This document shows positions 1-12,784 of a DNA stretch of 64,000 nucleotides, piece after piece. The position numbers and the translations under genes were made by a program. The notes under the pieces were generated by a model. That model was given only the letters and a program-made list of their open reading frames with translations, made no database searches and was not told the origin of the DNA. Source of the stretch: Siphonodentalium dalli. Taxonomy: Eukaryota; Mollusca; Scaphopoda; Gadilida; Siphonodentaliidae. Each line of letters starts with the position of its first letter. The first letter of the stretch is position 1. The stretch is taken from positions 40,425,503 through 40,489,502 of the forward strand of contig CP136065.1 in NCBI GenBank assembly GCA_032622095.1, in the 5' to 3' direction.

Positions 1-2640
1 TCAGTCACCATCTTGAATTTAGATTCATATGCATAATAATATGTTAATCTAACATATCATGGTTGCCGAAAGATTAGATAGTATAATTTATTCAAAATAA
101 GGTTGCTATTAACCAGCGATTTCAAACCGCTGTGAATAATTTAAGAGGCGATTGTGAAAAATCATCAATTATTAGAATTGCGGTCGCCGTTTTGGGAGCC
201 ATCTTTGATTTTGAGGTCCAAATTACACCATCAAGAGGAAGTGTGATCCAATGGTATTATTGATGGCGAAACATAATCATTTCAGCATCTAAATTTCCTC
301 CCAGACTCAATGCCAACTCAGAAATTGTTCATGGTTGCCATTTTGATGAATTCATCTCATTTTCGTCGTTTCATTCTCTTGAATTATTGAGTATAAACAG
401 CCATTGTTCACATGTTCACAAACTATTCATACTGTTTTATATCTCCATGTTATTTCGCCAACTCGGAGCAAATATATTCACCTACATTCACTAAATCTCA
501 CAATAGGAGTGATATCAAAGAAAATTTGACAAATGTTAGTGATTTATCAATTTTGGAAACCATTTTGGTCGCCATCTTGAGTAGAGATGCACTTTTTTGG
601 GTTTTAATTATATGGCAATCTATATATTTAAACCTGTTGCAAATGTTTGTCATCAAATTCAGCTATTTTCTGGCTAACACTTGGCTCGAATTACAAAATC
701 GATATTTGGTAAAATTCCATAGCATATTTATGAATTCACATTTTGACGAAATTTTGTACGAATAAGACCCAAAGTATGACATATTATCATGTTCAAATGG
801 TTAGCTATTCAAATGTATTTAAAATTAAGTTGCTATTAGCCACCGATTTCAAACAACCGTGAATGTTTTAAAAGACATGTGGAAAATTCATCATTTTCCC
901 GAACTTGGGTCGCCATTTTGGCGGCCATCTTGTTTAAATGTGATCAATTATTCTGTCAAAGTCAAGCTTGTTGTCATAGTATCACAACAGTAGAGAAATA
1001 TTATATTTCCTACCATAAATTCACTACTAGCTATTAATCAAACTGACTCAGTGCCTACTCTGAAAATTTGTATGGCGGCCATCTTGATGACGTCATAAAT
1101 CCACCCAGTCGCGACCCCCAGGTGTCTAACATTTGTTTTCTGGTGCCTGAGATATCCAGCAACATCATTAACATAGTGGCTATATTTCTTCACAAAATGC
1201 ACACGGGAGCCAAAAAATGGACATAAGAGCCTCTACTACCCGCAAATATGTGGTGTTTCCGGGGGTATATTGGCCTAAGTGCATTAGAATTGTTGATAGC
1301 ATATTTTTCATGTAGTATTTTGATCATTAATAGATGATATAATCACATTCATAATGCATAATGTTAATAAATGACATTGAGACTTGAGTGGGCATTAATT
1401 ATAATTTATACACACACTGGTCAGCTGTGTTGAAATATAATATCATTAGCCTTATTTATTATTATATTATAGCACTAGTATTATTTTTGTAAGATAATTT
1501 ATTACTGCTATCACAAAGAGGTGTGAACAATTGAATATTACATGGGTTGCCAATGTAGGCACTGGTGAGTGGTGTGGTACTGTACTGCATGGGAAATATC
1601 CCAATATAAAATATTTTATACCAGTAACCTGTAAATTATTTATAAATTAAAATTAAATGCTTCAAATTCTATATCATTTCAGGAAGTGGGCAGATAATGG
1701 CAACGCCTTCATAACATTGGTGGGTCAGAAAGTTACGTGTGCAACATGCGTGAGCCGAAAATAATCCAGAGAGACAGAATGAGATGCACAATGCAATGAT
1801 GTGTTCAAGATAAAGAAGGAATTGAACTATACTTGTGGGAAAATCCTGGATAAAAAACTACCTGATGTCTCATTGACTATCAAGGAAAGAGCCACAAATG
1901 ATTAATATTTATAAGTTCATCATTAAATTAATTAAATTACAAACATTGTCTCTCTATCACATTGTACTTATCAACACTAAGGCAACCCCCATGTTCATAT
2001 GCACATTGTGTGTCCCCGGGACTGTCCCCTCCAGTCTGAAAAAGTATCCTCTAGCTCCCAATAGCATTTCAAGGTCCCATTCAGCTTCAGTAACTGTAAT
2101 TCTCTAATGTAAATGGACTATAAGTATGTTATCCTACTAGTATATTTTACAAATTGTACCATAATCATTAACTATTTTATTACTATATGCATGGATTATA
2201 TCGCTCAGTTTCAAAATAGCCTATACAATTAACTATTCTTCGTTTATTTGTAGTTTAATATCACAGTGGACAGAGATACCCTTTACATTCATGTGTAGGT
2301 TAATTCATATAATAAGACCACAAACACAGGTCTGTTTGTTGAACTTATTAGATGAAACCCCCCTACTGTGACCCAAATATATATATACAAATGGATCATG
2401 GAACTCAAATAACTACTAAATGATTATTAGTTTATATAAATAGACATGATATGTCTGGCATGTCTGTTTCCAGGATGAAATTGTAATATATAATATATAT
2501 AAAAGTTAAAAAGTTCCCGGACCCCGGTTGAATCGGGATAGTGATTCAAATGGGGAGGACCTGACATATATATATCTATTGATTAGCAGCAACGTATATG
2601 TGTACGTTTATAAGAAAAATCACTCTGCATTCTGTGAACC
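1..2640. other. Non-coding region with diverged dispersed repeats
   Basis: No open frame here resembles a protein. The segment at about 52-215 recurs, diverged, at about 782-935; both contain 'ttgctatta', then 'cgatttcaaac', then a 'gtcgcc.ttttgg..gccatctt' motif. Further 'gccatcttga' motifs occur near 550, 1080 and again near 11,800. The region from about 1,140 to 2,640 is AT-rich and I recognise nothing in it. The open frame at 412-765 is low-complexity and overlaps the repeats, so I do not call it a gene. Confidence 0.6.
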
Positions 2641-2647
2641 AATATCT

Positions 2648-2793
2648 CTCCAATATTTGCACCAGCTGATCGAGGGAAATTACAAAACTAAATCCCCACT
2701 ATACGTAAGAAATCAGATCCCTCCAATACTTGCACTAGCTGATCGAGAAAATTACAGAACGAAATCCACACTACACGTAAGAAATCGGAGTAA
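2648..2793. repeat. Two-copy 73-bp tandem repeat
   Basis: Two adjacent diverged copies of about 73 bp start at 2,648 and 2,721. Each begins ctccaata.ttgca and ends tacgtaagaaatc. The overlapping open frame at 2528-2797 owes its internal repetition to this duplication and shows no recognisable domain. Confidence 0.75.
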
Positions 2794-2799
2794 ATAAAC

Positions 2800-3730
2800 A
2801 TCAACGCAAAATTCACAAGATATCACAAGACAGTTTGTTAGTTTTTCAATATGCCGGCGTAAACAACATCGAATTGCGGGCACTTTCTATTTCAGGAAAA
2901 CCTATCTTGAACAAAATCGCATTCTTAGGCATTCGGTTAATGTCACCTAAAATGCATAATGTTACAAAGTTAGTATAAAGTACATTTATTACGGATATCT
3001 CTCGACAGCCTACCCGAACTCGATGTAAATATAACGTAAAATTATCTCCCCCTAGTTTTCTGAACTACCTTAACGCTTGAGGGCCAACGCAATGGCGACG
3101 TCCAATAGCGTTACAGTTTGATAACCATGAGTGCGACGTCTATCCTATTTTTAGTCTATGGTATTGAGGACCCAAGCTCAGGTACATTCTGAACTCCTCG
3201 ACCTGTGACCTCTGAAACGGTGACGGAATCTGACGAGGTTTGCCGAATGGCTCAGGTACTGTCAGACTGCGGTTCATTATGCGGTGTCGATATATTTAAT
3301 ATTTTAATATGTAGGCCTAGCTAGGAGGCCCTAGCTCGATATGAGTATAGGAGTAGTGTCTATCTATCTATCTACTTGATACTCCATCGCCCTCAATGTG
3401 CTGAGGATTATGTCGATTATACCACGGCCGAGTAACTTTATAACCATGTGGTGACTCCAGTAGCGTTCTTTAACGTGCACACACCGAGGCGTGTACACGG
3501 GTCAGCCATTAGTGTCCGCGCCCGATCGGACAGCGTACTGCACCCACGACAACATACCTGGACAAGTGTTGTAATGGGGGGGGGGAGTCGGCATTTTTGC
3601 ATTCGGATCTTTATTCATTGATCTCGAATGAAACTTTTCAGCCTGACAAACTTGATATCTGACCGAGTTCTGATTTTGGTCAGAATACCCTGATCAGGTT
3701 GCGATCCCGGGTCCGATAGCACGAGAAACC
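2800..3730. other. Intergenic, no gene seen
   Basis: This stretch has higher GC than its surroundings and no convincing open frame. It contains a short (CTAT)n run near 3,360 and a G run near 3,580. It ends at the 5' edge of the LINE. I see nothing else in it. Confidence 0.5.
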
Positions 3731-3734
3731 AGTA

Positions 3735-4184
3735 CGCTACACCGAAGCAAAGCCAAAAAATCTCAAAGAGATCTTACCGGTTGCACTTTACTCAGTAGAT
3801 GGCTATCAGATGTTCCACATGAATCTTACTTCAAAGGAAGGGAGAGGAGTGATTATATATATAACAGAAGGACTCAAAGCAGAGGAGTTATCAAACATAG
3901 AAGAATACAATGAGACCGTATGGGTTAAAGTTCCACTACAAAATAAAGACAAACTTGTTATTGGCACAGTATACAGAAGCCCAAATAATAGCATTGAGGA
4001 AAAGGACAAAATACTAAAAAGGGTGCTGAAGAAGATATGCAATGATAAGAAGAACACCCATATACTGATAATGGGAGACCTGAACCACCCAACTATCAAC
4101 TGGGAAAAACATAGGCCTACATCATCAGACAAGAAAGGAGAAGTATTCCTGAAGACAGTTGACGAATGCTACCTAAGGTCCTAA
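3735..4184 (+). pseudogene. LINE ORF2 fragment: AP-endonuclease domain
   Basis: This is the C-terminal half of an apurinic endonuclease-like domain, which in active LINEs nicks the target DNA. The frame is open upstream of the ATG at 3,810, back to about 3,735. Visible landmarks are TEAKPKN, GRGVIIYI, VIGTVYRSPNN and LIMGDLNHPTINWE, the last holding the conserved Asp and Asn of the catalytic core. The frame ends at a stop at 4,182-4,184, but the continuation (NEATIYRHG... VLDLVLTNE) lies in another frame from about 4,166. A single indel around 4,170-4,190 therefore separates the two. The N-terminal catalytic residues are absent, so this copy could not encode an active endonuclease. Confidence 0.85.
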
Positions 4185-5035
4185 CACAACACGTAAACGA
4201 GGCAACAATATATAGACATGGACAGAAAGCAAATGTACTGGATCTAGTCCTAACCAACGAAGCAAATATGGTTCAAAACCTGGAGATTGTGAACCCCCTA
4301 GGGAAGAGTGATCACTGCTCCATCAGTTTCTACTATAAATGCTATAGCGTAAAAAAACAAGGAATGAAGAAGAAACAATATGCTGCAGGAAACTATGACA
4401 AAATGAGGGAAGAAGTTGGGAAGATAGATTGGAAAGGAGTATTTGAGGACTGTAATAATGACATCAACATCCAGTGGAAGAGATTCTGCCTAGTACTCGA
4501 AGAAGTTACAAACAAACACATACCAGAAAGAAATACATCCAGCAAAAAAAATAGAATGCCGCTAGATGCAAAAACAAGAGAGGTGGTGAGGAAGAAACAT
4601 AGAGCTTGGACTCGCTATATGGAAAACAGGACACAACAAAACTATAACATATATACAAAATATAGGAACCAAGTGAGAAATTTGACAAGGAAGAAGCAGG
4701 CAAATCACGAACGTGATATTGCCGACCAAGCTAAAGATAACCCTAAAAAATTCTGGGACTATGTATCGAGACGTACGAAGACGAAGACAGGGATAGCAAA
4801 CCTAGAGAAAGCAGATGGAAGTGTAACAACAAGCGATAAGGAGAAAGCAGAAGTGTTAGCAGATTTCTTCTCCGAAGTATTCACACAGGAACCAGAAGGA
4901 AACATCCCAGATATAGATATGAAGACAATAAAGCATGAGATGGAAGACATTGAAGTGACTGCAGAGGGAGTAGAGATTAGGCTATCAAAACTCAAACCAT
5001 GCAAGTCCCAGGGTCCTGACAACATACACCCTTAA
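4166..5035 (+). pseudogene. LINE ORF2 fragment: end of endonuclease and linker
   Basis: This continues ORF2 after a frameshift. It begins with the end of the endonuclease domain (LDLVLTNE, then GKSDHCSISF with the conserved Ser-Asp-His). A long lysine-rich linker follows, and the frame ends with KSQGPDNIHP, the start of the reverse-transcriptase region in CR1-type proteins. The expected continuation (LKILKELAKELS) is one frame over, so another single-base indel lies at about 5,030. From there to 5,185 the frame reads FNNSLRLGILPNKWKTANIS and is then broken again. Confidence 0.85.
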
Positions 5036-5185
5036 AATCCTAAAAGAGCTAGCGAAGGAACTAAGCATACCAATATCACAAATCTTCAATAACAGCCTAC
5101 GACTAGGAATATTACCAAATAAATGGAAAACAGCAAACATATCTGCTATATATAAAACAGGGGAAAAATCTAAACAAACAATCCA

Positions 5186-6625
5186 AACAACTATCGCCCA
5201 GTCAGCCTAACCAGTATAGTAGGCAAAGCTCTGGAGGCAAGAATAAGGGACAAAATAATGGACCATATGAGGAATAACCAACTATTTAGTAAGAAGCAAT
5301 TTGGGTTCATGAAGGGACGAACTACAACATTACAGCTACTGCACTCATTGGAAAAGTGGACCAAGACCATAAATGAAGGATATGCAACACATGTAATTTA
5401 TATGGACTTCCAGAAAGCATTTGATACTGTTCCACGTCAAAGACTACTGCATAAAGCAAGAAGCTACGGAATAAATGGGAATATATTGGAATGGATAGAG
5501 AATTTTTTACAGGGAAGACAACAAAGAGTGATGATAAATGGCGAAGCGTCAACAACACGAGAAGTAATAAGTGGAATACCCCAAGGAAGCGTGCTCGGAC
5601 CCATATTATTTGTCATATACATAAATGACCTACCATCCAACGTCAAATCTGATGTCATGATGTTTGCCGACGACATTAAACTGTACAGGGAAATACAGGA
5701 TATATCAGATGTGGATGCATTACAGAATGACTTAGATGAACTCCAGACATGGTCAGACAAGTGGCTCTTGAAATTTCATCCAGATAAATGTGTGACAATG
5801 AACATTGGCACGAAAACAGAAGAACCAATCTATCACACGAAGAACAAAGATGGACAATATGTACAACTAAAGGGGGTAAATGAAGAGAAAGATATAGGAG
5901 TCACAACTGATAACAAACTGAAATTTGACCAACACATGAACGAGAAAATACAGAAAGCAAATGCAGTCACTGGAGCTATACGCAGAGCATTTACGCACAT
6001 GGACACCAAAACAATGCTGAAATTATACAAAAGTATGGTGAGACCACATCTAGAATATGCCCAACCGGCTTGGAGTCCACACTTAAAGAAAGACATTGAA
6101 ATGCTCGAGAAAGTCCAAAAAAGATTCACAAAACTAATACCAGAATTAAAAGAACTACCATATGAAGAAAGACTAAAGAAGCTAAATATACCAACACTTA
6201 ACTACAGAAGAATAAGAGGAGATATGATAGAATGCTTCAAGATATTTAACACCTATGATCCGGAAGTGAATGACATATTAAGAAGAAGCACCGAACTCAG
6301 AACCAGAGGACATAATTAGAAATTATTTCTGGAAGGAGCAAACAGGGATGTGAGGAAATACTCATTCAGCCTAAGAGTGGTGGAGCCATGGAATCATCTT
6401 ACAGAAAAAGTGGTCTATGCAGAAGACATGAACTCATCCAAAAACAATCTAGATTACCATTGGCAGGACCAAGAAATTAAATTAAATTTCAAGGCTGAGT
6501 TGAGGCTGACAGACCCTGATACGATCAGTCAAACAAAAAACAAAAATTCAGGAGAGTTCGGAGAATCAGAAGATAAAGAATCAGAGGTGGATATAGTGGC
6601 ATCTATAGAAGCCAGCGTCCACTAA
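5186..6625 (+). pseudogene. LINE ORF2 fragment: reverse transcriptase and C-terminus
   Basis: This is the reverse transcriptase, which copies LINE RNA at the nicked target. In frame from 5,186 it starts NNYRPVSLTS. Palm motifs follow: A at VIYMDFQKAFDTV, B at GIPQGSVLGP, and C at MMFADD with the catalytic Asp pair intact. The thumb and C-terminal part (EYAQPAWSPHLKKDIE, LEKVQKRFTK) reaches an in-frame TAG at 6,317-6,319. The same frame then continues KLFLEGANRDVRKYSFSLRV... to a stop at 6,623-6,625, so the TAG is a nonsense mutation and not the natural end. The copy is inactive because of this stop and the upstream frameshifts. Confidence 0.9.
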
Positions 6626-6973
6626 CAACATAAGGTTACATAAGGTAAGGCTACCTCTCGGCCACCGACGTCCTAGTGAGCGATGATCATGAGCGACGTG
6701 GAATACGTTACAGACTGGGGACTCAGTGGGGAGCGCGAGGGACTGACGTTGAGAGCCAGTCTAGAGAGGGTACAATATCGACACATCCATGATAGGTTTT
6801 TTTTTTAATTAAAGACCAGTTCTAAATACCGGTAGATTTAAATAATTCGTTCTGGTGGTTTCACATCCAAGCCAATACATACATATATATATATTTGAAA
6901 ATTTGACAACTTTTGTATGCTTTTATAAAAGTAAAAACAAATTGGAATATGTTAAATACCCCCTTTACCCACA

Positions 6974-7162
6974 GGGACGTGTCGTTAAACCGAGTAAAAT
7001 ATAAATAAAAAAATATATCAGTTTAAAACGAGCGCGCCACTTTAAAAATTGCACCGATAAACAATACACTAATTATATATTGTTTTAATATCGGTGTATT
7101 TTTTCAAGTGGCGCACTGATACACTTTTTAATTTATATTACACTCGCTTTAACGACACGCCC
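6974..7162. mobile_element. Foldback MITE, about 189 bp
   Basis: A near-complete palindrome. The left end reads gggacgtgtcgttaaa and the right end tttaacgacacgccc. The inner arms contain gcgccactt / aagtggcgc and caccgat / atcggtg. There is no coding capacity. The structure fits a non-autonomous DNA transposon, but I could not assign the superfamily. Confidence 0.75.
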
Positions 7163-7349
7163 ATGTACCTTTACCTCCATGTTCTGGCGTACGCTATATA
7201 CTGCATCTATAGATGTCCCTCAACTCAGATAAAATATGAAAAATGGCTCCTGCACGTGTCCCACAACCAGTAGCTGAAACTTGATTGAGAGCATAGGCCT
7301 TTACTTCTATTATATATTAATGGGTAAATGTGAAAACACAATATATAAG

Positions 7350-7690
7350 TCCTTAAAACAGCACCATGTACTAAAAAGAAAATGAAGAATTAGATAAACA
7401 TTGTTCTTATATTCAGTATTGATAATGTTCATGCAATAACGAAAATTCTCATGTTAAAAAACATGTAAACAAGACTTTTAACACGATTTCTCAACAAACG
7501 TCGCTAATCGTGAGGCAAATTAAACTATTTTAGTCTGTATAATGATTTTTAGAATATTAATGATTTGATCTGAAACAGTAATGTTTACACACTGTTCAAC
7601 GGGTTTTTATATGCGGCGAAATCTCATTATTGGAGAGTTGTTATTAATGAAAATAAGAAAAAAGTCAATCTATTTTGTTATGTTATAATC
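7350..7690. repeat. Dispersed repeat, copy 1
   Basis: This AT-rich segment has relatives at about 22,440-22,530 and at 54,370-54,650 plus 55,430-55,540. Shared stretches include ttagataaac.ttgttctta, ctcaacaaac.t.gctaa and gcgaaatctc.ttatt. Near 7,575 it has a single acagtaatgtttaca, which in the 54-kb copy is expanded into a large minisatellite. Confidence 0.6.
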
Positions 7691-7767
7691 GCATGAACTA
7701 TCGACATATATCTACAATACCCCCTGTCACTAACTCGCGGCCATATTGGATCCACCAAGCCTGGTTT

Positions 7768-7901
7768 CGTGGTTTTAGTGCTAAATGTCAGAGTTCTGGA
7801 GTAGCCTCATTTCCATATATGGAAGTCATGAATATTCAAAAGCTCCATATATGGAAATGCTTCTCCAGAATTTTGACCTGTCCTGTAGCACTAAAACCAC
7901 G
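7768..7901. mobile_element. Short palindromic MITE, about 134 bp
   Basis: The left arm begins cgtggttttagtgct and the right arm ends agcactaaaaccacg. Near the centre are two copies of the self-complementary tccatatatgga. The first breakpoint of the 1,490-bp tandem duplication (7,816) falls inside this palindrome, so only its right part is repeated at 9,306 onward. Confidence 0.75.
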
Positions 7902-10795
7902 GACTCGGGGCTGGATGAATCTCTGAAACTACGGAAAGGGGCTGGATGAATACAATACGGCCACTACTCGGTGATCTGCCTGTATACGTCGATGGTATAT
8001 GTAATATACGCCGATGCATGAACACACTTCGAAGGAGTCCCTTTAAAATCGACGTCTAACAGATTCGTCTCATTGACTCGACGGAAGATTTTAAAAAAAG
8101 TCTTGGCATTGGTTATACGACTGTGGCTACTCCGTTTCACCACAAACGTCGTCGTGTCGGGCCTATCGGCAAATATAGTAGAACAGACCCGCGAGCGGTA
8201 TTGTGATGCTGGGAGAGCGGCTCCGTTATTATGATCGGTCTTTTTTTGTTTTGTTTACCTCTGAGCTTATTTACCCACAACACCGCTTGTATTGGGATTC
8301 CCAGAGTGTAACATCTAAATATAGTAACACCAACAGGTGATTAATGCAAATCGAGAATATCATCGATTAAAATAGCATAGAGAAAATACACTGTACAAAA
8401 ACAGAGTTTGAGACTGAGCCGAATTATTGTTAATATCGAATTCCTAAATGAAGATCGTTACACCAAGGTAGGTTAATCTTGAAGAACGTCTTCACTTCCA
8501 CTTGACTTTGAAGATCGGCCAGTGATTATTGGATTATTAGAGTACCCATTTGGGCGTGGTCACATGTGAGCGCAGTATATCCTGACGCTCATAGCAGTCA
8601 CATTCCTGCGTAATGTGAAGGCGCAAACACTTATGCCCACGTAATACCCTGTTAACAACGGGGTAAAGGCACAACCAAACCGATATATACAGTACACGCA
8701 GTATGGTTACAGCGTATCTGTATCTGAATCTAGACCTTTAATATTAATTGTCTCAGCCTCAGAGAGATTAGGCATGTTGGCGTAGTCTCAGTTAACTACA
8801 CAGTACACACCCACATGTTTGTCAGTATATGACCCTGTTCTATGTTTGCACAGACTGAGTTAGTCCTATGATTCTATAAATCCTTTGCTGTCCTTTCTGA
8901 TATATACGCGCATATTTCGAAAGTTCTTGAGTTATACAGATACATATGGTGGGTATATAGCTGTTAAAATAGTAACATCCGCTAAAACCGCCATAAACAG
9001 AAAGAATATTATATAATAGACATATATATTGTTTTTATACCAATCATAAATATCGCGTACATAGCATGTTATTGTTACGTTTGTACGCTTTGTTATGTAA
9101 ACAAACATCAAAAACGTTACAGAGTCGTGTGTTTATAGACTAACACTTGGAACTGCCGGATCGTCCAATGAAAATATTTCGTTGCGCTGTAGTATTTTCT
9201 CCTATAAACCTTTTATGTGGTTATACATACCAAATGAGGAATTTACTATCAGTAGTATTGTAACTGTTTTTAATAAGTAATAGACGCACCAAATTAGGGG
9301 TTTTATATATGGAAGTCATGAATATTCAAAAGCTCCATATATGGAAATGCTTCTCCAGAATTTTGACCTGTCCTGTAGCACTAAAACCACGGACTCGGGG
9401 CTGGATGAATCTCTGAAACTACGGAAAGGGGCTGGATGAATACAATACGGCCACTACTCGGTGATCTGCCTGTATACGTCGATGGTATATGTAATATACG
9501 CCGATGCATGAACACACTTCGAAGGAGTCCCTTTAAAATCGACGTCTAACAGATTCGTCTCATTGACTCGACGGAAGATTTTAAAAAAAGTCTTGGCATT
9601 GGTTATACGACTGTGGCTACTCCGTTTCACCACAAACGTCGTCGTGTCGGGCCTATCGGCAAATATAGTAGAACAGACCCGCGAGCGGTATTGTGATGCT
9701 GGGAGAGCGGCTCCGTTATTATGATCGGTCTTTTTTTGTTTTGTTTACCTCTGAGCTTATTTACCCACAACACCGCTTGTATTGGGATTCCCAGAGTGTA
9801 ACATCTAAATATAGTAACACCAACAGGTGATTAATGCAAATCGAGAATATCATCGATTAAAATAGCATAGAGAAAATACACTGTACAAAAACAGAGTTTG
9901 AGACTGAGCCGAATTATTGTTAATATCGAATTCCTAAATGAAGATCGTTACACCAAGGTAGGTTAATCTTGAAGAACGTCTTCACTTCCACTTGACTTTG
10001 AAGATCGGCCAGTGATTATTGGATTATTAGAGTACCCATTTGGGCGTGGTCACATGTGAGCGCAGTATATCCTGACGCTCATAGCAGTCACATTCCTGCG
10101 TAATGTGAAGGCGCAAACACTTATGCCCACGTAATACCCGGTTAACAACGGGGTAAAGGCACAACCAAACCGATATATACAGTACACGCAGTATGGTTAC
10201 AGCGTATCTGTATCTGAATCTAGACCTTTAATATTAATTGTCTCAGCCTCAGAGAGATTAGGCATGTTGGCGTAGTCTCAGTTAACTACACAGTACACAC
10301 CCACATGTTTGTCAGTATATGACCCTGTTCTATGTTTGCACAGACTGAGTTAGTCCTATGATTCTATAAATCCTTTGCTGTCCTTTCTGATATATACGCG
10401 CATATTTCGAAAGTTCTTGAGTTATACAGATACATATGGTGGGTATATAGCTGTTAAAATAGTAACATCCGCTAAAACCGCCATAAACAGAAAGAATATT
10501 ATATAATAGACATATATATTGTTTTTATACCAATCATAAATATCGCGTACATAGCATGTTATTGTTACGTTTGTACGCTTTGTTATGTAAACAAACATCA
10601 AAAACGTTACAGAGTCGTGTGTTTATAGACTAATACTTGGAACTGCCGGATCGTCCAATGAAAATATTTCGTTGCGCTGTAGTATTTTCTCCTATAAACC
10701 TTTTATGTGGTTATACATACCAAATGAGGAATTTACTATCAGTAGTATTGTAACTGTTTTTAATAAGTAATAGACGCACCAAATTAGGGGTTTTA
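7816..10795. repeat. Two-copy 1,490-bp tandem duplication
   Basis: Bases 7,816-9,305 are repeated head-to-tail at 9,306-10,795 with a constant offset of 1,490 and no indels that I could see. I noticed two differences: T at 8,650 versus G at 10,140, and C at 9,144 versus T at 10,634. The unit contains no convincing gene. Its end (about 8,940-9,300) is related to the arms of the foldback at 12,785-13,316, sharing ggtgggtat..gctgttaaaat and ccgccataaacagaaag. Near-identity implies a very recent duplication or an assembly artefact. Confidence 0.93.
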
Positions 10796-12784
10796 AAACC
10801 GACGTATATAATATATAATGCGCGCGAATCTAAATAACGAAATGAAGCAATATCGTGACTCTGCTTATAAACAATCCACTGCGTTTTTTTGCGAGAAACT
10901 GAACACTCGACCTGTATTTTGTCTGACACAAAGCGTGTTTTGTGAATAATATCGCATTCATATCATGCTATACTATTAGTATATTCTTGAGGAAATTATC
11001 ATAACTGTTAATTGTTATTTCTAAATTATAACATACAACGAAGGCCGCATGTCCCTTTAAAATTAGGGTTGAGTGACACAATGATGTCTAATATGTGACG
11101 TTCACTTCGAGTATATATTCAAAAAATTACACAAATATTTTAGGCCTAACCCAAGTCCAATGCATGGGATCATTTAGATCATGCCATGGATATCTACTCT
11201 GGCATTGAACAAACAAGGCAGTGAGTATATTTGAATTTTTTAAATACTTGTTCCTCAATAATTTACATCACAGTAGGAGGTGGTCCCAGCTCGAGATTGC
11301 TTGCTTTTTGTGACTTTTGTGAGCTGATATCGCAATAAACATTGAATTCGAGTTGGGACATTCACCTATAGTCTATACAGTGAAATACATTATTTAATAA
11401 GGAACGGGTATTAACTGAGAAACTATATTACCTGCACTGCTTTTCCTATGTTATAAACTGTTATAAACTGCAGCCTACTGATGGTTGTGGTCGGAGACGG
11501 CCGCCGGTTCGTCAATTAGGTGCTGGTTGTTATTGTTATTTTAACGGAATTCTGAGTTGGTCATTCGCGAAACCAATATATTTTATATTCTATAATTACA
11601 ATCATGGGTATATAATATATGATCTTGAGCGCGTTACCATTTCTGACTATGTTTTTCTTGTACAGGTTGTGTCATTCATATGTCTAACATCCTCGGGGAA
11701 AAACTCACTGTAAACAGCATACTGTTCGTCAATAGTCATGGCTGTTAACATTGACATGTAAATAGGAACGAGTCATTTTTGGGGTCATTCGGCCAAATAA
11801 AACATGGCTGCCAGCGGCCATCTTGGATTTCAAAATTCAATCCATTGGCATGGGCTACAGGCTATACTGTTTGTCTGATCATCATGAAATTTGTCATTTA
11901 TGTTAATATTGACATATAGATGTGTTTTAAGCCAAACTCATTGCAAAAACAGTCAAAAAGACTTGCAGGAAAAATATTTTTGAATTGCGGAAAAACAAAT
12001 TGTTTGTTGGTCCCATCGACCACCCACCCACCGGCATACGTGCCCGGAAATCCCCCCTGAAGTTCAAAAGTGCAGTTCATATTTCCATTATATCATATCT
12101 CAATGATCATGAGAGGAGACTTAATTATTCTTTATTTGTTAAATTTAATCATTATTTCCATTAAGAAAAGCAACTATACCCATAAATAATTTTCTGTATT
12201 TGAAGATTTCCATGCCATGCCTGTTGATCAATGAACAATTGGGCTGAGATAAGTTGTGGGTCATGGGTTCATAACCACGTTAAAGCTAACCACCATATCT
12301 CTTAACACTGTGGCCTAATTCCTGTTGATTGTTCCCTGCTTGAGTGGACCACACTGCATATCAACATTTGTTTGCATTGGGCTGGAATAATTGTTACTGC
12401 TTCATTCTTCATTATATGGGGGTATGATGCTATATTACGCAATTAAAATCTAACTCAATATTAAGATACAAATGAAGCCTCCTCTCACAGAGCCATGCAA
12501 GACAATAAGCTATTTGGTGATTGGAGTTTTATGTGTGAAATTATTAATTATTTTAGCAATTCTTGGTACCGAAAGGGGCAAATATTAAAATAACATTTCC
12601 ATCCGCTCAAATGTATTAAAATCAAATTTTTTTGGGTCTCTTAATAATTGCTCAGATTCTAGATACAATGACGATGATGATATTTGAAATTAAAGATTTT
12701 ATTGCCAGATAGATCCAGAGAAATTCTTTGTAGAAAATCTCTTGCCATTTTTGGCTGGATTTATGCAAAACGTGCGTCTCCTCC
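10796..12784. other. Intergenic, no gene seen
   Basis: AT-rich sequence with no recognisable coding region. A 'gctgccagcggccatcttgg' motif near 11,810 matches the repeat family at the window's left end. The short open frames at 10711-10929 and 11898-12080 on the minus strand have no domain features. Confidence 0.5.

Larger units (their letters stand above)
3735..6808 (+). mobile_element. CR1-clade LINE, 5'-truncated and decayed
   Basis: This is a non-LTR retrotransposon remnant carrying, in order, an AP-endonuclease domain, a linker and a reverse transcriptase. The first recognisable residues are TEAKPKN (about 3,741-3,761), a motif from inside the endonuclease, so the 5' part of ORF2 and any ORF1 are missing. 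Frameshifts near 4,170-4,190, 5,030 and 5,185 and a TAG at 6,317-6,319 break the reading frame. Motifs such as GRGVIIYI, MGDLNHP, LDLVLTNE, GPDNIHP, NYRPVSLTS and FADD fit the CR1 clade as I know it. The 3' end is probably near the T-rich run at about 6,800, but I could not find a clear target-site duplication. Its modest decay and long remaining frames suggest a fairly young, dead copy. Confidence 0.88.

Noticed and set aside
412-765. 117-codon open frame
   Set aside because: Low-complexity sequence overlapping a dispersed repeat, with no domain or splice context.
6317-6319. Natural stop codon of the LINE ORF2
   Set aside because: The same frame continues for about 100 residues of typical LINE C-terminal sequence, so this TAG is a mutation.
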